A stretch of 32,688 nucleotides of DNA from an uncultured Alphaproteobacteria bacterium. Lineage in GTDB: Bacteria > Pseudomonadota > Alphaproteobacteria > Methylaequorales > Methylaequoraceae. Positions within the stretch are counted from its first letter, which is position 1. Each line of letters opens with the position of its first letter. The DNA lies in the NCBI GenBank assembly GCA_902524895.1, contig CABZFH010000011.1, positions 1 through 32,688 of the forward strand, in the 5' to 3' direction. The position numbers and the translations under genes were made by a program. Shown here piece by piece: positions 7,875-15,537 of this stretch. The notes below the pieces were generated by a model. That model was given only the letters and a program-made list of their open reading frames with translations. It was not told where the DNA came from and searched no databases.

Positions 7875-8837
7875 ATGATAAATTCAAAAATTAAGGGTTT
7901 TGGTCATTATCTTCCAAAAAAAATCTTAACAAACCATGATATGTCAAGAATTGTTGATACAAACGATGAATGGATATTGTCACGTACTGGCATAAGTCAA
8001 AGACATATAGCTGAAAAAGATGAACTTACATCAGATCTTGCTATTAAAGCAAGCAAAAATGCTCTTATAAATTCAAACCTGCTATCTTCAGATATTGATT
8101 GTATAATTGTTGCTACAACTACACCAGATCAAACCTTTCCGTCAACTGCTTGTAAAATTCAATCATGTTTAGCTATAGGTAATAAACCTGCTTTTGACGT
8201 TCAGGCAGTGTGTTCAGGATTTATTTATTCTTTAGAATTAGCCGACGCCCTAATAAAATCAAAAAAAGCAAAAAATGTCTTAGTTGTTGGAGCGGAAACA
8301 TTATCAAAAATCGTTGATTGGAAAGATAGAAGAACTTGTGTTTTGTTTGGAGATGGAGCTGGTGCTGTTGTAATATCTGCCGACCATAGTTCTTCTGAGT
8401 GTGGAATTTTGTCTACTAATTTATTTTCTGATGGTTCCTGGCATGATAGTTTGTACGCTGATGGAGGGCCATCACTTGACCAGAAGGTAGGAAAGATAAG
8501 AATGAAAGGGAAAGATATTTTTAAACAAGCTGTAACCAAATTGTCAGAATCGACTTTACTAAGTTTAAAAAAATCAAAAAAAACTGTTAATCAAATTGAT
8601 TGGTATATACCCCATCAAGCTAATCTAAGAATCATTAATGGCAGTGCTAAAAAGTTAGGAATTAGTGAAAATAAGGTTATTAAGACTGTAAATTTACATG
8701 CAAATACTTCAGCAGCGTCTATCCCACTTGCATTATCGTCATGTGTTTTGGAGGGAAAAATTAAAAAAAATAATTTAATTGCTCTATGTGCTATAGGCGG
8801 AGGTTTAACGTGGGGTAGTTGTATTTTAAAAATTTAA
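7875..8837 (+). CDS. fabH: 3-oxoacyl-ACP synthase III (KAS III)
   Basis: FabH starts fatty-acid synthesis by condensing acetyl-CoA with malonyl-ACP. The catalytic triad is visible: Cys113 in AVCSGF, His247 in IPHQAN and Asn277 in HANTSAASIP, at nearly the E. coli spacing. DEWILSRTGISQRH near residue 31 and FGDGAGAVV near 158 are also typical. The C-terminal GGGLTWGSCILKI motif closes the protein at 320 residues. It follows plsX and precedes ihfA, the standard alphaproteobacterial cluster that links membrane-lipid initiation with a nucoid protein. Nothing is truncated. Confidence 0.97.
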   Translation: MINSKIKGFGHYLPKKILTNHDMSRIVDTNDEWILSRTGISQRHIAEKDELTSDLAIKASKNALINSNLLSSDIDCIIVATTTPDQTFPSTACKIQSCLAIGNKPAFDVQAVCSGFIYSLELADALIKSKKAKNVLVVGAETLSKIVDWKDRRTCVLFGDGAGAVVISADHSSSECGILSTNLFSDGSWHDSLYADGGPSLDQKVGKIRMKGKDIFKQAVTKLSESTLLSLKKSKKTVNQIDWYIPHQANLRIINGSAKKLGISENKVIKTVNLHANTSAASIPLALSSCVLEGKIKKNNLIALCAIGGGLTWGSCILKI

Positions 8838-8856
8838 TATGTATATTTAGCTTTTT

Positions 8857-9141
8857 ATGAATGCTTTAACTAAAATAAAAATTATTGAAAAACTTCATAC
8901 CTCTATTGGCCTTTCAAGAAGTGAATGTTCTATTTTTTTAGATGCTTTTTTTTCAAAAATTCTTAATTCGTTAAAAGAAGGTAAAAATATAAAAATAGCT
9001 AATTTTGGAAGTTTTACGATAAAAAGTAAAAATAGTAGAATTGGAAGAAACCCAAAAACCAAAGAAGAGTTTACAATTTCTGCAAGAAAAGTAATAAAAT
9101 TTAAACCATCTTCAGCATTAATTAACAAAATTAATAAATAA
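8857..9141 (+). CDS. ihfA: Integration host factor alpha subunit (HU/IHF family)
   Basis: A DNA-bending HU/IHF family protein. The N-terminal helices (LTKIKIIEKLH...LSRSECSIFLDAFFSKIL) lead to the KIANFGSF turn near residue 46. The beta-arm tip GRNPKT spans residues 63-68 and contains the Pro that intercalates into the minor groove. The length (94 residues) and, above all, the position between fabH and a MerR-type gene favour IHF-alpha over HU. The sequence alone would not separate the two firmly. The stop overlaps the next start as TAATG. Confidence 0.85.
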   Translation: MNALTKIKIIEKLHTSIGLSRSECSIFLDAFFSKILNSLKEGKNIKIANFGSFTIKSKNSRIGRNPKTKEEFTISARKVIKFKPSSALINKINK

Positions 9142-9446
9142 TGAAAGAACCGGACGCATTAAAGACAATAGGCGAGGTTTCAAAAGTTCTTGAAGTTCCA
9201 TCTCATGTAATAAGGTTTTGGGAAAAAAAGTTTTTTTCACTTAATCCTATACAAAAAAATAAGGGAAGAAGATATTATTCTTCAAACGATATAGCACTAC
9301 TTACCAAAATAAAAAAACTTCTTTATGATGAGCATTATTCCATTAAAGGAGCCCAAAAACTTTTATCAAAAAGTAAAAAGCTAAATGAAGATGATTTATT
9401 AGTAGAATTGAAAATATTACAAAAAAAAATAAAAAAATTTATCTGA
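9141..9446 (+). CDS. MerR-family transcriptional regulator
   Basis: A 101-residue protein with a MerR winged helix-turn-helix at about residues 7-75. LKTIGEVSKVLEVPSHVIRFWEKKF is the recognition unit, RRYYSSNDIALLTKIKKLLYDE the wing and following helices, and YSIKGAQKLL the usual end of the domain. A short Lys-rich helix (DLLVELKILQKKIKKF) follows, probably a dimerisation coil. There is no C-terminal ligand domain and no metal-binding Cys. Regulators of this type follow ihfA in most alphaproteobacteria, but their target is not well established, and I do not assign one. Translation is likely coupled to ihfA through the 1-bp overlap. Confidence 0.85.
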   Translation: MKEPDALKTIGEVSKVLEVPSHVIRFWEKKFFSLNPIQKNKGRRYYSSNDIALLTKIKKLLYDEHYSIKGAQKLLSKSKKLNEDDLLVELKILQKKIKKFI

Positions 9447-9517
9447 TTCTAGTATATACTTTAACTTGGCAGCATATATATTTGAGAATGAGATATTAAG
9501 CCTTCGAACCTAGTTGC

Positions 9518-9539
9518 TTTGATATAAATGTATATCAAA
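9518..9539. repeat. Perfect 9-bp inverted repeat upstream of rplM
   Basis: TTTGATATA (9518-9526) and TATATCAAA (9531-9539) flank the four-base spacer AATG. No T-run follows on the plus strand, so it is a poor intrinsic terminator. It ends 16 bp before the rplM -35 box and could be a protein-binding site. This 145-bp gap often holds tRNA-Pro in alphaproteobacteria, but I find no tRNA here. Confidence 0.5.
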
Positions 9540-9555
9540 ATAAATTTATCAATGG

Positions 9556-9583
9556 TTGACACATTTTTAAATTAAGTTATTTT
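9556..9583 (+). promoter_or_regulatory. Predicted rplM-rpsI promoter
   Basis: A perfect -35 TTGACA (9556-9561) and a TATTTT -10 (9578-9583) are spaced 16 bp apart. The expected transcription start lies around 9590, almost on the rplM ATG at 9592. The sequence before the ATG (TTCACAATCT) has no Shine-Dalgarno, which suggests a leaderless or nearly leaderless mRNA. Confidence 0.55.
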
Positions 9584-9591
9584 CACAATCT

Positions 9592-10056
9592 ATGGAGAAT
9601 TTAAAAACATTTTCGTTAAAACAAAAAGAGATTAATAAATCGTGGTTGTTAATTGATGCTGATGGATTGGTTCTTGGTCGCTTAGCTTCGTTTGTAGCAA
9701 AACTATTAAAGGGTAAACACAAGCCAACTTACACTCCTCACTTGGATTGTGGTGATAATGTAATTGTTATTAATGCAAAAAAAATTAAGCTTAAAGGAAA
9801 AAAATTAAAAGAAAAAATTTATTATAAACATACAGGTTATCCTGGAGGTATTAAGACAACAAACCCTGAGAAAGTTATAAGTGGTAAAAACCCTGAGGAT
9901 GTAATCAAACTAGCAGTAAAAAGAATGTTATCCAATAATAAGCTGTCTAGAGATCAAATGAGGAATTTAAGAATCTATCCTGAAGAAAATCACGATTTAC
10001 AGGCACAGAAGCCAGAAATTATTGACTTTGGGAATATGAACAAAAAGAACAAATAA
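9592..10056 (+). CDS. rplM: 50S ribosomal protein L13
   Basis: L13 is an early 23S rRNA-binding protein of the 50S subunit. The conserved sequence WLLIDADGLVLGRLAS starts near residue 19, followed by LLKGKHKPTYTPHLDCGDNVIVINA. YKHTGYPGG lies near residue 80 and AVKRMLSNNKLSR near 107, then LRIYPEENHDLQAQKPE. The protein has 154 residues, as expected for alphaproteobacteria. It forms the usual pair with rpsI, which starts 6 bp downstream. The ATG at 9592 lacks an upstream purine-rich ribosome-binding site. Confidence 0.97.
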   Translation: MENLKTFSLKQKEINKSWLLIDADGLVLGRLASFVAKLLKGKHKPTYTPHLDCGDNVIVINAKKIKLKGKKLKEKIYYKHTGYPGGIKTTNPEKVISGKNPEDVIKLAVKRMLSNNKLSRDQMRNLRIYPEENHDLQAQKPEIIDFGNMNKKNK

Positions 10057-10062
10057 AATTTT

Positions 10063-10521
10063 ATGAAAAATAAATTTGAAAATTCATCTACACCCATAAA
10101 TATTGAAAATAACCTAGCACCAAAGCTGGATAAGTTAGGAAGGGCTTATGCTACCGGGAGAAGAAAGCAGTCAGTCTCTAGAGTATGGATCAAAAAGGGA
10201 ACTGGCAAAGTTACTGTCAATGGAAAAAGCAGTGAGAAATATTTTTCGAGATCAGTCTTGTTAATGTTATTACAAGAACCGTTAAAAAAAACTGAAAGAT
10301 TATCTGAAGTTGAAATATTTTCCACAGTAAAGGGTGGTGGTTTATCTGGACAAGCTGGAGCGTTAAGACATGGAATTAGCAGAGCCTTAACAAGATATGA
10401 ACCAACTTTAAAAATTAAATTAAAAAAATTAGGTTTTCTTACAAGAGATGCAAGAAAAGTAGAAAGAAAAAAATACGGTAGGCATAAGGCTCGAAAGAGA
10501 CCTCAGTTTTCAAAACGATAA
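10063..10521 (+). CDS. rpsI: 30S ribosomal protein S9
   Basis: S9 sits in the 30S head, and its C-terminal Lys/Arg tail reaches the P-site tRNA. The core starts at [18 protein letters not shown] near residue 27, preceded by an N-terminal extension of the kind alphaproteobacterial S9 proteins carry. [21 protein letters not shown] lies near residue 88, and the protein ends with [25 protein letters not shown], retaining the terminal SKR. The gene is cotranscribed with rplM. argC begins 10 bp after its stop, so amino-acid biosynthesis may share the ribosomal promoter. Confidence 0.97.
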   Translation: MKNKFENSSTPINIENNLAPKLDKLGRAYATGRRKQSVSRVWIKKGTGKVTVNGKSSEKYFSRSVLLMLLQEPLKKTERLSEVEIFSTVKGGGLSGQAGALRHGISRALTRYEPTLKIKLKKLGFLTRDARKVERKKYGRHKARKRPQFSKR

Positions 10522-10531
10522 GCTACCTATC

Positions 10532-11557
10532 ATGAAAAAAAATGTAGCTTTATTTGGACCTTCTGGATACACTGGTTCCCAACTTTTGTCGTTGCTTATA
10601 AATCATCCTTATGTCAATGTTTCTAGTGTATTGGGTAATAGTTCTGAAGGTAAGTTTTTATCAGATGTTATTTTGATTCCGAAGAAAAAAGATGTAAAGA
10701 TTTTATCTTCAAAAAAATTTAACAAAAAAAATATTGACCTAGTTTTCCTTTGTCTCCCACATAAGGAATCATTTAAATTATTCGAGCAGTTTGAGGGTTT
10801 AAAGGTAATTGATTTGTCATCAGATTACAGATTTAATTCGGCATCCTCCTATAAAAAATGGTATGAGTATTCCCATCCTAATCCAAAAATTCTAAAAAAA
10901 TTCGTTTATGGACTTACAGAATTAAACAGAGATGAAATAAAAAAAGCTTCATACATTGCAAATCCAGGATGTTACCCCACTTCAGTTTTAATCCCAATTC
11001 TACCATTATTGAAAGAAAAAGTTTTTTTTCCTAAGAATTTAATAATCGATTCAAAATCAGGTATAAGCGGTGCTGGTAGAGGAGCAACCATAGAAAAACT
11101 TTTTTTTGAAGTTAATGAAAATTTTAAATCCTACAACATAGAAAAACATAGACATCTGGGCGAGATTCAGCAAGAAATTTTTTTATATAAAAAAAAAATA
11201 AATATTTCTTTTGTACCGCATCTCCTTCCACTGTCAAGAGGTATACTTTCGACAATTTACTTTGATGGCGATTCGACAATTTTTAAAAAAATTAAACAAT
11301 TTTATACAGAGTTTTTTAAAAATGAAGAGTTTGTAAATTTCTTTTCAAATGGAATTCCTTCTTTGAAGTCTGTAAATGGAACTAATAATCTAAACTTTTC
11401 AATTCATCAAGATTATGATAAAAAAAAAATTATTATAGTTAGTTGTATAGATAATTTAATTAAAGGAGCGGCTGGTCAAGCTTTACAAAATATGAATTTA
11501 ATGTTTAATTTTAATGAAACAGTGGGTTTAAATATTTACCAATTGGCTCCAAAATAA
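10532..11557 (+). CDS. argC: N-acetyl-gamma-glutamyl-phosphate reductase
   Basis: ArgC catalyses the NADPH-dependent reduction step of arginine biosynthesis. The dinucleotide-binding loop is GPSGYTGSQL near residue 9. The active-site Cys147 lies in NPGCYPTS, and the later segments SGISGAGRGA and FVPHLLPLSRGIL are diagnostic. The C-terminal VSCIDNLIKGAAGQALQNMN is the family end. Length (341 residues) is normal for the type-1 enzyme. argC after rpsI is common in alphaproteobacteria. Its stop overlaps the next start as TAATG. Confidence 0.96.
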   Translation: MKKNVALFGPSGYTGSQLLSLLINHPYVNVSSVLGNSSEGKFLSDVILIPKKKDVKILSSKKFNKKNIDLVFLCLPHKESFKLFEQFEGLKVIDLSSDYRFNSASSYKKWYEYSHPNPKILKKFVYGLTELNRDEIKKASYIANPGCYPTSVLIPILPLLKEKVFFPKNLIIDSKSGISGAGRGATIEKLFFEVNENFKSYNIEKHRHLGEIQQEIFLYKKKINISFVPHLLPLSRGILSTIYFDGDSTIFKKIKQFYTEFFKNEEFVNFFSNGIPSLKSVNGTNNLNFSIHQDYDKKKIIIVSCIDNLIKGAAGQALQNMNLMFNFNETVGLNIYQLAPK

Positions 11558-12105
11558 TGTATAGTATTGATCAGATAATTCCATATAATGGTACTCTCCC
11601 ATCAATTGACAAATCAGTTTTTTTAGCAAGTGGTTCAAGACTTATTGGGGATGTTTTTATAGGAAATGAAAGTAGTGTATGGTTTAATTGTGTTTTAAGA
11701 GGTGATGTAAATTATATTCGAATTGGAGAAAAAACAAATATACAAGACGGAACAGTAATTCATGTATCATCTACTGGTTTTTCTGCTACTGGTGGACAAG
11801 GTTCTAGTACCATAGTAGGTAACAATGTTACTATAGGTCATAATGCAACTATTCATGCATGTCACATTAGTGATTACGCACTAATCGGCATGGGTTCTAC
11901 TATATTAGATGGTGCTATAATTAATGAAATGTCACTGGTCGCAGCTGGAGCATTGATTACTCCTAGAACTATTGTAAAAAGTAACGAATTATGGGCAGGA
12001 AATCCTGCTAAGTTTATTAGAGAAATCAGCGAAAAGGAAAAGAAACTAATAATGAATACTCCTGAAGTGTATTCAAAGTTAAGGGAAGAATTTTTAAAAA
12101 AATAG
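11557..12105 (+). CDS. Gamma-class carbonic anhydrase-like protein
   Basis: A left-handed beta-helix protein of hexapeptide repeats (182 residues). The three metal ligands of gamma carbonic anhydrase are present: His69 in VIHV, and His95 and His100 in IGHNATIH, with the same five-residue spacing as in the archaeal enzyme Cam. Related bacterial proteins (YrdA/PaaY/CaiE type) are often inactive or weak carbonic anhydrases, so the physiological reaction is not certain. SDYALIGMGSTILDGAIINEMSLVAAGALI shows the regular repeat, and the C-terminus is an alpha helix. The gene overlaps argC by one base, probably as a coupled passenger of the rplM operon. Confidence 0.88.
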   Translation: MYSIDQIIPYNGTLPSIDKSVFLASGSRLIGDVFIGNESSVWFNCVLRGDVNYIRIGEKTNIQDGTVIHVSSTGFSATGGQGSSTIVGNNVTIGHNATIHACHISDYALIGMGSTILDGAIINEMSLVAAGALITPRTIVKSNELWAGNPAKFIREISEKEKKLIMNTPEVYSKLREEFLKK

Positions 12106-12152
12106 TTTTAGAAACTTACTTTTAAGATTAAGATTATGATAGGGTAAATAAA

Positions 12153-13022
12153 ATGAAAATAAGTTTTAGAAAAATACAATTCTTATTTATAAATGCTAGC
12201 CTTTTTTTAGTATTGCAATCATGTGAAACATTATCTGAAATTCCTGGAAAAGTTTTAGAAACAGGTTCAGACGCTATTGATTATGTTGGTTCGGTTTTTG
12301 AAAATGAAACTGAAGATAACGAAATCAAAGGGACCAATGATAATTCTGAAGTAGCTTCGGGTGATGAAATTACAGAAAATAATCAAAAGAATGATGTTGA
12401 ATTAGACGTTTCTGTAGAAAATGAATTTTTAGAAAATTCCGATCAAGTCTTGGAAGCTGTTCCACCTGAGGATCTCAATGTCAACCCAGTAAAAGGTATT
12501 GAAGAAGAGTTAGTAACTAATCAAAAAGAATCAATAAATAATGAAGAAGAACAAGCGAATAATGATAAATCTTCTAGTGTAGAAAATTTTAGATCAGAAC
12601 TAGATCAACAAACTTTTAAGTATCAAGATGTGAAGTTAGAATCTAAATTAATTTTAGAAAATAAGGTACAATTTAAGATAGCTACAATAAATTTTAAATC
12701 TGGGTCTAGTCTTATTTCTTCAAAAGATATTAAAAAAATTAGAAAAGTAATAAAAATAGCTGCCGATAAGAATGCACAAGTTCGAATTGTTGGTCATGCG
12801 AGTACCAGAACAAAAGATATGTCACAATTAGAGCATAAATTGGCAAATTTCGATATTTCAGATAAAAGATCCCAAGCTGTTGCAAAAGTTTTTGTCGAGA
12901 ATAAATTTCCACCCTCAAAATTAATTACCGAAGCTGTTTCAGATTCCAAACCTTTATTTCATGAATCAATGCCAGCTGGTACTTTTGGAAATCAAAGAAC
13001 TGAAATATTTATAATCTATTAG
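12153..13022 (+). CDS. OmpA-domain lipoprotein with long acidic linker
   Basis: A predicted outer-membrane lipoprotein. The signal peptide ends in a lipobox, LVLQSC, with Cys24. Residues 45-150 form a linker very rich in Glu, Asp, Asn and Gln with no visible fold. Residues 173-289 form an OmpA-like peptidoglycan-binding domain: INFKSGSSLISSKDIKKI, VRIVGHASTRT, DISDKRSQAVAKVFV and a terminal FGNQRTEIFI, in family order. Such proteins tether the outer membrane to peptidoglycan. Order in the window (gamma carbonic anhydrase, this gene, hom) suggests its own promoter in the 47-bp upstream gap, but I see only a poor -10. The specific family name (Pal or other) cannot be settled. Confidence 0.85.
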   Translation: MKISFRKIQFLFINASLFLVLQSCETLSEIPGKVLETGSDAIDYVGSVFENETEDNEIKGTNDNSEVASGDEITENNQKNDVELDVSVENEFLENSDQVLEAVPPEDLNVNPVKGIEEELVTNQKESINNEEEQANNDKSSSVENFRSELDQQTFKYQDVKLESKLILENKVQFKIATINFKSGSSLISSKDIKKIRKVIKIAADKNAQVRIVGHASTRTKDMSQLEHKLANFDISDKRSQAVAKVFVENKFPPSKLITEAVSDSKPLFHESMPAGTFGNQRTEIFIIY

Positions 13023-13027
13023 TATTT

Positions 13028-14311
13028 ATGGATACCTTGAGAATCGCTATTGCTGGTGTTGGAACCGTAGGGTCAGGGTTACTAGAATTAATTGATAAAA
13101 ATAAAAATTTTATTCAGTCAAAAATTGAAAAGAATATTAAAGTAAAGGCAATCGCAAAACGTAAGAGACAAGAAAAAAAAAATATTGATCATGATACCCT
13201 TGTTTTTAACAATGCTAAGGATTTTTTAAACTTTGATGATTACGATGTATTAGTCGAACTGATCGGTGGAGATGAAGGCGTTGCCAAAGAAATTACATTT
13301 GATGCACTTCGAAAGGGAAAAAATGTTGTAACAGCAAACAAAGCATTAATTTCAAAACATGGTGTAAAAATGATTCAAATTGCAAACGCAAACAAATGTA
13401 GACTTGCATTTGAAGCGTCAGTTGCTGGTGGAATTCCAATTATTAAAATAGCAAATGAATTTTTGATTTCTAATAAGATAAAAAAAATTTATGGTATTTT
13501 AAATGGTACATCTAATTATATTCTGTCAAAAATGTATGAAACAAAATCAGATTTTCTTCAAATTTTAAAAGAAGCACAAAACCTTGGGTATGCTGAATCA
13601 GATCCTTCTTTTGATATAAATGGAACAGACACTGCGCACAAGATTTCGATATTATCATTAGTAGCATTTGGAAATTCTTTAAATTTAAAATCAATTTATA
13701 CAGAAGGTATAGAAAATATTGAATTGGAAGATATTAATTATGCCAAGATGTTGGGTTATAAAATTAAACTACTTGGTATTACTGAAAAAATTGGAAAAAG
13801 AATTTCTCAATTTGTTTATCCTTGTTTGTTGAACACTCAATCAAATTTAGCTAATGTTGACAACGTCTATAATGCAATATGTATCGCATCAGACTATAAT
13901 GATAACCTTTTTTTTCAAGGACAAGGTGCTGGCTCTCATCCTACTGCATCATCAGTTATGAGTGATATAATTGATCTTTCCGTTGTAAAAGAGGATTTTT
14001 TTGACTTAAAATATAAACACATAAAAAAATTTGACGATTTTTCAATCAATAACAGAATTGGTTCATATTATTTAAGATTTACTACTGAGGATAAACCTGG
14101 AGTGATTTCAGGTATTTCAAAAGAATTTAAAACAAACAATATTTCTATGAAATCTATGCTTCAGAGAGACTCTAAAGTAAAGAATCTAGCGTCAATTGTA
14201 GTGACTACTCATATGTGCCAAGAACTAAGTATGAAAAAAGCAATATTTAATATAAACAAAATAGATTTTGTAAAAAAGAAAACGAAAATATTAAGGATTG
14301 AAAATATTTAA
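13028..14311 (+). CDS. hom: Homoserine dehydrogenase with ACT domain
   Basis: This enzyme reduces aspartate semialdehyde to homoserine, the branch point to threonine and methionine. The NAD(P)-binding loop is GVGTVGSGLLEL near residue 10. NVVTANKALISKHG is near residue 101, and FEASVAGGIPII and ILNGTSNYILSKM are the catalytic-domain signatures, with the GYAESDPSFDINGTDTAHK segment after them. Residues 350-427 are an ACT domain (LRFTTEDKPGVISGISKEF), typical for feedback control by threonine. The length is 427 residues. In most alphaproteobacteria hom is followed by glpX and recJ, but here the next gene is a phosphofructokinase on the other strand. The start is 5 bp after the preceding stop. 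Confidence 0.96.
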   Translation: MDTLRIAIAGVGTVGSGLLELIDKNKNFIQSKIEKNIKVKAIAKRKRQEKKNIDHDTLVFNNAKDFLNFDDYDVLVELIGGDEGVAKEITFDALRKGKNVVTANKALISKHGVKMIQIANANKCRLAFEASVAGGIPIIKIANEFLISNKIKKIYGILNGTSNYILSKMYETKSDFLQILKEAQNLGYAESDPSFDINGTDTAHKISILSLVAFGNSLNLKSIYTEGIENIELEDINYAKMLGYKIKLLGITEKIGKRISQFVYPCLLNTQSNLANVDNVYNAICIASDYNDNLFFQGQGAGSHPTASSVMSDIIDLSVVKEDFFDLKYKHIKKFDDFSINNRIGSYYLRFTTEDKPGVISGISKEFKTNNISMKSMLQRDSKVKNLASIVVTTHMCQELSMKKAIFNINKIDFVKKKTKILRIENI

Positions 14312-14322
14312 AATCTTAAGTT

Positions 14323-15501
14323 TTATATTAAATTACCAAAGTCAGGAAACTTTTTTCCAATAAGTGGTAATGCATATTTGAAAAAAGAATTAGAAACATA
14401 ATTTTTTTTTCTATTTATAAAATAATCTGGCATATATTTTGTCTTCCCGCCAATGTCTATTAGTTTGTTTTGACCTATTTCAAAACTATAAGTATTTAAA
14501 TTCCTACCTCTTTCTTTAATGCAAATTGAGAATGAGGAATCATATTGTTTTGAAAATTTAACGCTCTCTTTTCCTAACTTCTTTGCTTCTCTTTGATCAA
14601 CTTCGGAAACACAACCTAAAAAACTTCTTTGAGCGTATCCTAGCGTATCTGCCCTCACTCTTTTTATTCCTAATTTAATTTTTATTTGATTAGATAAGTA
14701 ATCTCCAAGTACACTGCTTCCTGAAAGTTGAATATTTCCGTGAGCATCCTGTTCATTCAATTTAGAAATTTTCTCCCCAACTAATTGACCATTAGAAAAT
14801 TTTATTCCTTCAGAAACTGCAATAATACATTTTTGTTTTTTTATAAAAATATTATCTACATCAGACAAAAAATTGTCTAAAGAAAAATTAGATTCGGGCA
14901 GATATATTAAATGTGGTCCATCAGTAATTTTTTTTTTCAATAATGAGGAAGCGGCAGTCAGAAAACCTGCATGTCTTCCCATAATTACTCCCAGGTAAAC
15001 ACCAGGTAGTGAATTGATATCCAAGTTGATCCCAGCAAATACAGATGCAACATATTTTGCTGCTGATCCAAAGCCTGGAGTATGATCATTAAGAACAAGG
15101 TCATTGTCAATTGTTTTTGGAACATGCACACACTGGATATCTGGGTTAGCTTCAGATATAATTCTTAAACTATCAGAAGAATCATTTCCGCCTATATAAA
15201 AAAAAGTATTTATTTTTTTTTTAAATAATACTTCTAAAATTTTTTTGCAGTAATTTTTATCTGGTTTATCTCTTGTTGATCCAAGTGCTGCACCTGGAGA
15301 ATTTTCAACAAGAAAAAGTTTTTCTTTACTTATTTTTGTTAATTCCACAAATTTTGAATTTATAATACCGTTAACTCCATTCTTTGAACCTAAAATATCA
15401 TAATTATTCTTTTTTGCTTCTTCTATAATTCCAACCAATGATTTATTAATAACCATTGTGGGTCCACCACCTTGTGCAATAAGTATTTTTTTTTTTTTCA
15501 T
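14323..15501 (-). CDS. pfp: Pyrophosphate-dependent 6-phosphofructokinase
   Basis: The enzyme interconverts fructose 6-phosphate and fructose 1,6-bisphosphate using PPi, reversibly. It has 392 residues. The N-terminal AQGGGPTMVINKSL is the substrate loop. GGNDSSDS at 104-111 places Asp107 at the PPi/ATP discriminating site, and PKTIDND at 128-134 carries Lys129, the residue typical of PPi-users where ATP enzymes have Gly. MGRHAGF at 174-180 is the fructose-phosphate motif. The start codon is followed by a 13-A run (the T-run 15486-15498 on plus). The gene lies between hom and recJ, pointing against both, in the slot normally held by glpX. PPi or ATP preference is a family inference. Confidence 0.92.
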   Translation of the reverse strand: MKKKKILIAQGGGPTMVINKSLVGIIEEAKKNNYDILGSKNGVNGIINSKFVELTKISKEKLFLVENSPGAALGSTRDKPDKNYCKKILEVLFKKKINTFFYIGGNDSSDSLRIISEANPDIQCVHVPKTIDNDLVLNDHTPGFGSAAKYVASVFAGINLDINSLPGVYLGVIMGRHAGFLTAASSLLKKKITDGPHLIYLPESNFSLDNFLSDVDNIFIKKQKCIIAVSEGIKFSNGQLVGEKISKLNEQDAHGNIQLSGSSVLGDYLSNQIKIKLGIKRVRADTLGYAQRSFLGCVSEVDQREAKKLGKESVKFSKQYDSSFSICIKERGRNLNTYSFEIGQNKLIDIGGKTKYMPDYFINRKKNYVSNSFFKYALPLIGKKFPDFGNLI

Positions 15502-15537
15502 TAGTTAAAGTTATATGTTATTTTTTAAGAACATTAA

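Noticed and set aside
9447-9591. tRNA-Pro expected after the MerR gene
   Set aside because: TTCGAA occurs near 9503 but neither strand yields a T-stem or acceptor stem.
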